This document shows positions 58,401 through 64,000 of a stretch of 64,000 nt of DNA, one piece after another. Both the position numbers and the translations under genes were made by a program. The DNA is from Bimuria novae-zelandiae CBS 107.79 (taxonomy: Eukaryota > Ascomycota > Dothideomycetes > Pleosporales > Didymosphaeriaceae). The stretch lies in the NCBI GenBank assembly GCA_010015655.1, contig ML976749.1, positions 62,001-126,000 of the forward strand, read 5' to 3'. The stretch's first letter is position 1. Each line of letters begins with the position of its first letter. Under the pieces are notes generated by a model. It did no database searches. It saw nothing but the letters and a program-made list of their open reading frames with translations, and was not told the DNA's origin.

Positions 58401-58785
58401 TCAGTAGGAATGGCCAGGCATTGATGGCTTTCTCGAAGAGTAAGCAAATCTTCTTCTTTTGACCCTGGCGATCTAGATCCAGGATCTCGTACTCCCACAA
58501 GACTTTCTTTGTTAATGAGATCTCGAAATAGTTCGTGAGATATGTCTTCCCATCCTGAACTTCGAAGAATCTATCTCGTATAGGGAATTCTGTCCATCTT
58601 TTGCTGACGCCTTTCTTTTTCAAAGCTGGGTTATGTAGCATGTCGTGACGACGCCACTCGTGACCATGCTGAGACGAAAGAGTAGGAAGATGTCCAGGGA
58701 GGGGGACTGATTGTTTTATCTTGGGATAATGAAACTCATGTGTTGGATCTTTCCAGTCCGGGTTGGTTGAGAGGGACTCTGCCAT
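55449..58785 (-). CDS. Argonaute, RNA-guided slicer (QDE-2-like), four exons
   Basis: Core protein of RNA silencing that binds small RNAs and cleaves complementary RNA. Exons 58785-57322, 57269-56499, 56442-55936 and 55886-55449 are all phase 0 and give 1059 residues. Order of domains: N (FPIRDRFFEVQDGKTYLTNYFEI), linker (RGYYFAVKPGMGNMLLNFN), PAZ (NEVWYAQEHLRILPYQ), MID (YKNLADCVYGL with VNSKLGG), and PIWI. The catalytic residues are Asp701 (GADVVHP), Glu745 (DREII), Asp787 (YFRDGVSEGQ) and Asp939 (ATPTYYADRL). This DEDD set is used by active fungal Argonautes, so slicing is predicted. HSGIKGTARSTHY is also conserved. Start at the ATG 58785; the open frame upstream lacks an ATG. Located beside RIP-like repeats, with two small genes on the same strand upstream. 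Confidence 0.93.
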
Positions 58786-59159
58786 CGTGATATTGACTAT
58801 TAGATGCTCATTCACTTTTGTTGCGATGAAACTTATGCCGCTCGATGATTCAATCACAGCATAAAAAATGGACTCTCTATATACATCAAATGAAAGCAAG
58901 TATTGCGAATGTTGAAATTGTTCTCTACATTTGTGAATTAGAATTGCGCATGGCAAGCACACGTTCACAGCCGATCGCGAAATCAAGCAGAAAAGTAAAC
59001 CAAATCAAAACCCAAGGTTTGGTATGATTGAAAATAGCCTACCTCGTTTGTGTGGTACACCCTGGTTTGTGTTTACTATGTGGAATGCAGTGAAACAGGT
59101 TATGTTTGGTTAATAACAAGCAGAGACGTATTATGTCCGTCTGCATCCAAATTCCATTA
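58786..59159. promoter_or_regulatory. Argonaute upstream region
   Basis: Probable promoter and leader of the Argonaute gene. AT-rich, with no specific site recognised. Confidence 0.4.
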
Positions 59160-59435
59160 TCACAGAGGTTTTATTTTCGACACACATGTAACAATAAAGA
59201 GTTTGGGACACAAATAGTTCCCGAAGTTGATAGATGTGATATAATTTGCTGATCGGCTTTGCGTAGACTCACGAACCAATGATAAAAGTACACAGCGAAG
59301 AAAGCGAATGCAAGAGTGATGAGAAGAATAATATTCAACGATGCTATAGCTGTAACTACTTACAATACGGATTGAAGTCAGAAAATGCTCGAAAAGCTGC
59401 GGAGAGAGCGAAGAACTGATTTGGATAGTGGGCAT
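59160..59435 (-). other. Possible small membrane-protein ORF, apparently frameshifted
   Basis: An ATG at 59435 starts MPTIQISSSLSPQLFEHFL and continues to SIRI. Then a second frame opens, right after a TAA, reading VVTAIASLNIILLITLAFAF and on through a clear transmembrane helix to about 59180. Joining the two would need removal of about four bases (GTAA repeated as GTAAGTAG); a 20-nt intron is too short. So it is either a frameshifted small gene or a chance frame. Confidence 0.3.
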
Positions 59436-59497
59436 TCAATGGGCGGCAGGAAAAGCAAGATGGCTAGCGTATAAGGGCCCGTTGTTACTTCCGAAGT

Positions 59498-59971
59498 TTA
59501 CCCCATCTTCTTCTTAAAGACCTTGCTCAAGCTTTTCATAGAAGCGATTGATGTCAAGGACTTCAGCGAAGAGGAGCGAGTGCGGTTCTTATGACGCAGA
59601 GTCTCACCGCTAGATAGCTGCTCTGGGTTGAGAAAGCTATCAAAGTTGCTGTTTGCACCGGTTTCCGTACGCTTGGGATGCTTTTGGACAACAATGAAGC
59701 GGGGAGTCATGGGACGGGGCCCGTTTTGTGGTCTACGCGCAGCTTCAACCTGCTCCAATGAGCGGATTTGGGCTAGAGATTGCGTGACTAGCTTCTCTGA
59801 GTTCTCTATGGCCCAGGGCATGGGATTGTCGGCCATCGGCGGACCGTTTTCCCATGTACCATAACCGCAAGGGATGACCTTCACGCTGTCCCGCAGAGCA
59901 AAGGTCACCGTCTTCTTACGTCTATCAGGGCGCCTGCCTGAGTTCTTGAGAGATGGTTTAGTTGCTGCCAT
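59498..59971 (-). CDS. Small protein with SILK-like and RVxF-like motifs, paralogue A
   Basis: Not a named family. Start set at MAATKPSLKN (59971); upstream in-frame ATGs exist to 60025. 157 residues. The N-terminus has KPSLK, followed 13-14 residues later by KKTVTFA, then GTWEN about 18 residues further. The Ser/Lys-rich C-terminus (SLKSLTSIASMKSLSKVFKK) could be an amphipathic helix. PSLK resembles the SILK motif and KTVTF matches the RVxF pattern, the two docking motifs for protein phosphatase 1. The neighbour at 60516-61176 shares the same arrangement. No signal peptide or membrane segment. Same strand as the Argonaute. Confidence 0.6.
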   Translation of the reverse strand: MAATKPSLKNSGRRPDRRKKTVTFALRDSVKVIPCGYGTWENGPPMADNPMPWAIENSEKLVTQSLAQIRSLEQVEAARRPQNGPRPMTPRFIVVQKHPKRTETGANSNFDSFLNPEQLSSGETLRHKNRTRSSSLKSLTSIASMKSLSKVFKKKMG

Positions 59972-60515
59972 TTTGTGCTTAAGATTGTAGGGTGATGCCA
60001 TTAGGCTGTGATAATGTGGTAGCAATGACAGGTTTTTTCGCTCACGGTTGACTCATCTCACTTGGATTAGTACTCTTTATATAAGGGTCATTGCTCACGT
60101 TATTTTCTATTGTTCGTGTAGACACAATGTCATCGTCTATAATATAGTGACTGCACAATACATCGCCTTGTGTTGGAGAAGCAAACTGACACTATTGGGA
60201 TGTCTCATTTCGCAAAATAATAGCCAAAGGCCAGTGTGTATCACATACTCTTAGACAATTATACGAAAGAAGGATACAATCCTTTCCACGTCTGTTATTG
60301 TCAGCGGATAAAATCTGTAGTACAGAATATGTGATTTAAGATTTTATTATATCGTCACAAACAATTTAAATAGTTGTGGGAAAGGAAGCTGAAAAATAAG
60401 TTAATTTGGAATATGGAAAGAAAATTGAATAAAAAATGGTAGCGGAGTAGTACTCTAATGCTCTATTTACCGTTGTGCGCTATCGAAAGTATTCATTCTG
60501 CGCGTAGTCAACTGT
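59972..60515. other. Spacer between paralogues A and B
   Basis: AT-rich DNA with no recognised gene. It should contain the promoter of paralogue A. Confidence 0.4.
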
Positions 60516-61176
60516 TCATCCATCTTTGCCTGGATGTGGGCGTATGTACCGAGGAAGCAGTTCATCCACCTTGCGCTTAGCTATTGGATCCAAGCCTGTG
60601 ATAATTGAGGCTACAGAGCGAAATGCATTTTTAAAAGTGCTCTCACTATAGTCGAGCTTTGGTACTTGCTGCTCTGGCAAGAGATCGTCAAATGTTGTAC
60701 GCCTACCACGTGAGGTTGATTGATGGGAAGCCAAGATCGGAACTGCAGCGCCGCGGCGCCGAATGGCTCCCTGACGGCGCAATGTGCAGCTAGTCCTAAA
60801 GTTTTGGAGCTGGAAGGAACAAGACACATTAGAGAAGAACAAACATGGAACTAGGAATGGGCTGGTAGGCGAAATAAATGCGCCCTTGGCCTTCTCTTGC
60901 GCATTAGCATATGGTAAGAGAACGCTTGGTGAGCAACTTGTTGTGTTGCGTCTCCTATTCTGATTGACTATTAGCCTTGTTAGGTCTATTCTCCCAAGTG
61001 CCTGCGCTTACGGGAATTAGTACAACTTTAGTATTTCTGTTCGCGAAAGTCACAGACTTCGCTGCTGGATCATTGACTTGCCGCTCAGAAGACTTTAAGA
61101 TAGGCCTAAGCGCCATGTTATATGTTGTTATATTTTTCGTTGTCTGTGAAGGTCCGGATTCGGAAGTTGCAGCCAT
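60516..61176 (-). CDS. Small protein with SILK-like and RVxF-like motifs, paralogue B
   Basis: Paralogue of the gene at 59498. Exon 1 starts at 61176 and reads MALRPILKSSER (from an internal ATG) then AKSVTFA and LIPVSAGTWEN. A canonical GTAAGC donor lies at 61011, just before GTWEN. Splicing from it to the CCAG acceptor at 60810 is in phase and gives 152 residues, close to paralogue A; the second exon (60809-60516) is Arg-rich and then acidic/basic mixed (FDDLLPEQQVPKLDY, KRKVDELLPRY). Without splicing the frame ends at about 60955 after GTWEN and NKANSQSE, giving 73 residues. GTWEN is conserved in paralogue A, so both forms may be made. The function is unknown. Confidence 0.5.
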
Positions 61177-61317
61177 TTTGATTGTGTGGTGGAGTGTTGA
61201 GTTGTTGAGGTAGTCGAGGTGGCAGCGGAGTTTTGATGTACCGTAAACGCCGGATGCGGTCCAGCAGTTGCCTAATCGGGAAATTTCAATCTAGTGTCGA
61301 TTGCTACAGAAAAGCTT

Positions 61318-61390
61318 GTAGAGCTGTGGAGCTATAGAGCTGTGGAGCTATACCGTGCCGAGACAGGCAATGCGCGGGGACAGGCAATGC
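61318..61390 (+). repeat. Two adjacent short tandem duplications
   Basis: A 16-bp unit (gagctgtggagctata) is present twice, followed by a duplicated acaggcaatgcgc segment. They lie just left of the MITE. Confidence 0.8.
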
Positions 61391-61400
61391 GCACCCCAAC

Positions 61401-61692
61401 TAGGGATGGGCATGTAACTTACGGATTACCGGATATCCCGTATCTGGTACGGTACATCCAGGGATAGCGATTTAGTTACCGTATGCCAAGCCCTAAATAT
61501 ACTATATATAGTATATCATTCTTAGTAACCCCCTTACTATTCTAAAAAGTCTAGTTCTTACTAGTAAAACTAGGCTTTTTCGGAATTTTAACGGACTGTC
61601 AAGGACGTTACTAATATACGGGATATCCCGTATTATACGAGATACGGTATATCCACGTATCAGTCACCAAATCCCGTATCGGCACATCCCTA
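61401..61692. mobile_element. Non-autonomous hAT-type element (MITE), 292 bp
   Basis: The element begins TAGGGATGGGC and ends with the reverse complement of TAGGGATGTGC, terminal inverted repeats matching at 10 of 11 positions. It is flanked by an exact 8-bp duplication, ACCCCAAC, at 61393-61400 and 61693-61700, which is the hAT superfamily size. It has no coding capacity. The interior contains a perfect palindrome around 61617-61634 (ATACGGGATATCCCGTAT) and a TA-rich core. Confidence 0.85.
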
Positions 61693-61739
61693 ACCCCAAC
61701 AAAATCGCTCCGCTAGCAACATAAGGCTATAGAAACGCG

Positions 61740-63055
61740 TACAAAAGCAATTATTACGAGATTTTTAAGGGGTAAGGTCTCTTAGGCCTGTAGATAATTA
61801 CTAGCTACCTAGATTATAAATATTTATATAGTATTTTAATAATTTAGCCTCCGCGTGACTATATAGTAAATATAATAAATAAAGCCTTATTGATATCTAT
61901 AGCTTTACGCTAAACCTTTTTAGTTTTAATAAATTTACTAAAAGGCTTTAAGGCCTTCTTATTACCCTTTTAAAATAATTTAAAATAATTTTAATGTTAT
62001 TTTTATACCTTATAGGCTTATTAAACTTAAGCTTATTTAATTACTTAATTAGCCTTTTCCTTCGCACGCGTATCTTAAGTAGCTACTTATATAATACGCC
62101 TTTTTTAAAATAATTTTACCTTAAGCTACTAGCCCCTCTTATAATCTTTTACTTACTATCTTTTTTAAAGCTATAAATACTACTCCTTAGCCTTTTTTTG
62201 TATTAATGCTTACGTACTCGCGCTATATAATAAAAAGAAAAGAAAGCAGTTTTACTATAATCTTTATAATACTAATTAAGTATTAAAGGCTTACCTTACT
62301 TTAAGCGTTTCTTCTTAGTAATTAAAGCTTTTTATAGGCCCTAATTTTCGTATTCTATAAGCTAAGCTTATATAATAATTAAGTATATAGTTTAACTTAG
62401 CTTCTTAACCCTATTACTGGCCCCTATATTAATATAAGTCTTTAAAAGCCTATTAATCTTTATTTAATTTAATATACTAAGTACTAAAATTAAACTCTTT
62501 TATAATCCTTGCTTAGGTAGGTAAGCTTTATTAAATTACTTAAAAATAGTCTTTAAATATAAGGGCGAGATACCTATAGCCTTAAAGATTTAAATTATTA
62601 ATAGCTACTTTATAGTACTAACCTAGGCCTTTTAGAATAGACTAAAGAAGTCTCTTTTAGTAATAAAGGCTAGCCCTTAGATATTTTATAAGAAGGCTAA
62701 TAGCTTGTTCAAATACGCTATTAATAAAGGCTTAAATATATAAATATCTAAAGGCTATAGCGTATAGGTTAAATATAATAAATAAATAGTTAATAGAATC
62801 TTATTATAATTATAAAAGTTAATAAAATCTATAGTAACGTGAGATCTATAGCTATTAAAGATAAGTAGTTAATATAATTATCTAGCTTTTAACTTTATAA
62901 GGTAATTAAACACTTGCTATAGCTATACTAGGTCTATTTCATTATTTAACTAGCTAAATTTTAATACTATAATAAAAACTTAGTATTATTAAGGATTAAG
63001 ATCCACTATCTAACTTAATTATATGTCCCTAGAGGTGGCCTAATAGATGAGAGAT
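61740..63055. mobile_element. AT-rich RIP-mutated repeat block
   Basis: Very TA-rich DNA with few CA and TG dinucleotides and stops in all frames. This is the signature of repeat-induced point mutation on a former transposon. The original element cannot be named from sequence. Confidence 0.75.
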
Positions 63056-63080
63056 AGATCTAGCGCAGATCCGTGTTAAG

Positions 63081-63307
63081 TGTAACGGCCAGCAAGATAT
63101 AGCCTTGCGGCTGATAGATTGGCGCTATGTACAAAGACTCAAAGCTAAAGAAGAGAAAGGGATCGAGAGGGCCGAGTAGGCGGCATATAGTCTGCCGCTA
63201 TCTAGTAACTGCCATCTCAATGCTGCGACTGCCTTCTCAGTGTAGCAGCTGCCGTCCATCGCCCTTGTGACGATGCCCAGATCACAGCAAGTCCCACGAT
63301 CGTCACA
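63081..63307. mobile_element. Solo LTR of a retrotransposon, 227 bp
   Basis: Starts TGTAACG and ends CGTCACA, an imperfect terminal inverted repeat with the TG...CA ends of LTRs. It is flanked by an exact 5-bp duplication, TTAAG, at 63076-63080 and 63308-63312. Its GC content is normal, unlike the flanking RIP-like DNA. No internal retrotransposon sequence is attached, so it arose by LTR-LTR recombination or is a short non-autonomous copy. Confidence 0.8.
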
Positions 63308-63312
63308 TTAAG

Positions 63313-64000
63313 TCCCTAAGGGGTAGCTAGTCCCTATAGGGCTAAGGTTAGTTCTTAGACAGGAGTACTAGTAAGGTAAAAAAGGGGTTATTAACAGCTT
63401 GCACGTATTAATAGGATATTAGTATTAAAGGTAATATATAGTTATAAATAAATTAATAATGCCTAAGTATAATCTAAATAATAGATTAATAAACAAGGTT
63501 AAACACGAAGATAGAAGGTCTATCTTTAACGTTCCTATATATAAGTCCCGTCCTATTAATCCTAAAGTCCTATTTTGTCCTAAGGTCCCAAATGCCAAGA
63601 TAGTTCTAGGACTTCCGATATTTCTGGAACGCGTGACTTGTCACGTGATTCGTAACTAAGTTAGGAATCTTAGCTTGGGCGCATAGATAAGTGCTAATGC
63701 CCCGCCACGCGTCATGTGGGATCTTAATAGATCTTAACAATCCGTTAGCGCATATGCAGGCGATAAGCGATATTTACTCGTAGCTACTATCTTAGATAGC
63801 TTGCCTCACAGCCTTGCTCTGGTATAGAGGCCTATCGAAGATACTCTTTAAGTGGGAGGTAATGCTAAGTAGGATCCCTTTCTTGTCTATATTATAGGTA
63901 TACTAAGGCTTAATCTAATACTGCTTAATCTTCTGCTATAGAAGATTAAAATAGAGCTTATATTTTTTAAAAGAATTAGCTTTATAATAATAATTATTAA
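63313..64000. mobile_element. AT-rich RIP-like block, continues past the window
   Basis: Mostly the same composition as the block at 61740-63055, with some less mutated patches, for example around 63620-63760. A short open frame at 63459-63659 has no family features. The block reaches the window end. Confidence 0.6.

Noticed and set aside
63459..63659. 66-codon frame in the AT-rich end
   Set aside because: Asn/Ile/Lys-rich composition reflects AT-rich DNA; no conserved pattern.

Overview
The window is nuclear DNA of a filamentous ascomycete fungus, most likely a Dothideomycete. The class is an inference from gene families and repeat style; no rRNA or marker gene fixes it. Eukaryotic and fungal origin is shown by many 46-100 nt GT-AG introns with CTAAC/CTGAC-type branch sites, fungus-specific families (RXT3, IES2, PEX14/17-like, a psi-factor oxygenase, a Zn2Cys6 factor), and TA-rich blocks that look like repeat-induced point mutation (RIP). 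Splice joins were worked out by hand by matching donor, acceptor and reading frame to known family sequences. No tRNA, rRNA or CRISPR was recognised.

1-46.4 kb is a gene-dense housekeeping region. In order: BTN1/CLN3 (-), RXT3 of the Rpd3L deacetylase complex (+), 6-phosphofructo-2-kinase/fructose-2,6-bisphosphatase (+), three small unknown genes (+), a mitochondrial GatC-type amidotransferase subunit (-) divergent from SEC17/alpha-SNAP (+), a tandem pair of broken F-box-like genes (-), a Nudix diphosphoinositol phosphohydrolase (-) divergent from ATE1 arginyltransferase (+), TSC13 enoyl reductase (+), a Ppo fatty-acid dioxygenase-P450 fusion (+), a DUF726/TMCO4 hydrolase (-), a PEX14/17-like peroxin (-), IES2 of INO80 (+), 2-methylcitrate dehydratase (-), a class I methyltransferase (-), TYW3 (-), and a DUF2461 gene (+) whose 3' half holds unusually long introns.

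46.4-51.8 kb has no recognisable gene and contains one small AT-rich, RIP-like island (about 49.43-49.85 kb). A Zn2Cys6 transcription factor follows (51.8-53.1 kb), then 2.3 kb of low-complexity sequence with an assembly gap.

55.4-61.2 kb is the most unusual part. A full-length Argonaute with an intact DEDD slicer tetrad is followed on the same strand by a possibly broken membrane ORF and two small paralogous proteins. Both paralogs carry a SILK-like and an RVxF-like motif, the classical pair of protein phosphatase 1 docking motifs. The block borders transposon remains: a 292-bp hAT-type MITE with an exact 8-bp target duplication, then RIP-like AT-rich DNA to the window end, interrupted by a 227-bp non-mutated solo LTR with an exact 5-bp target duplication. 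So an RNA-silencing gene sits directly beside silenced repeat DNA, possibly subtelomeric.
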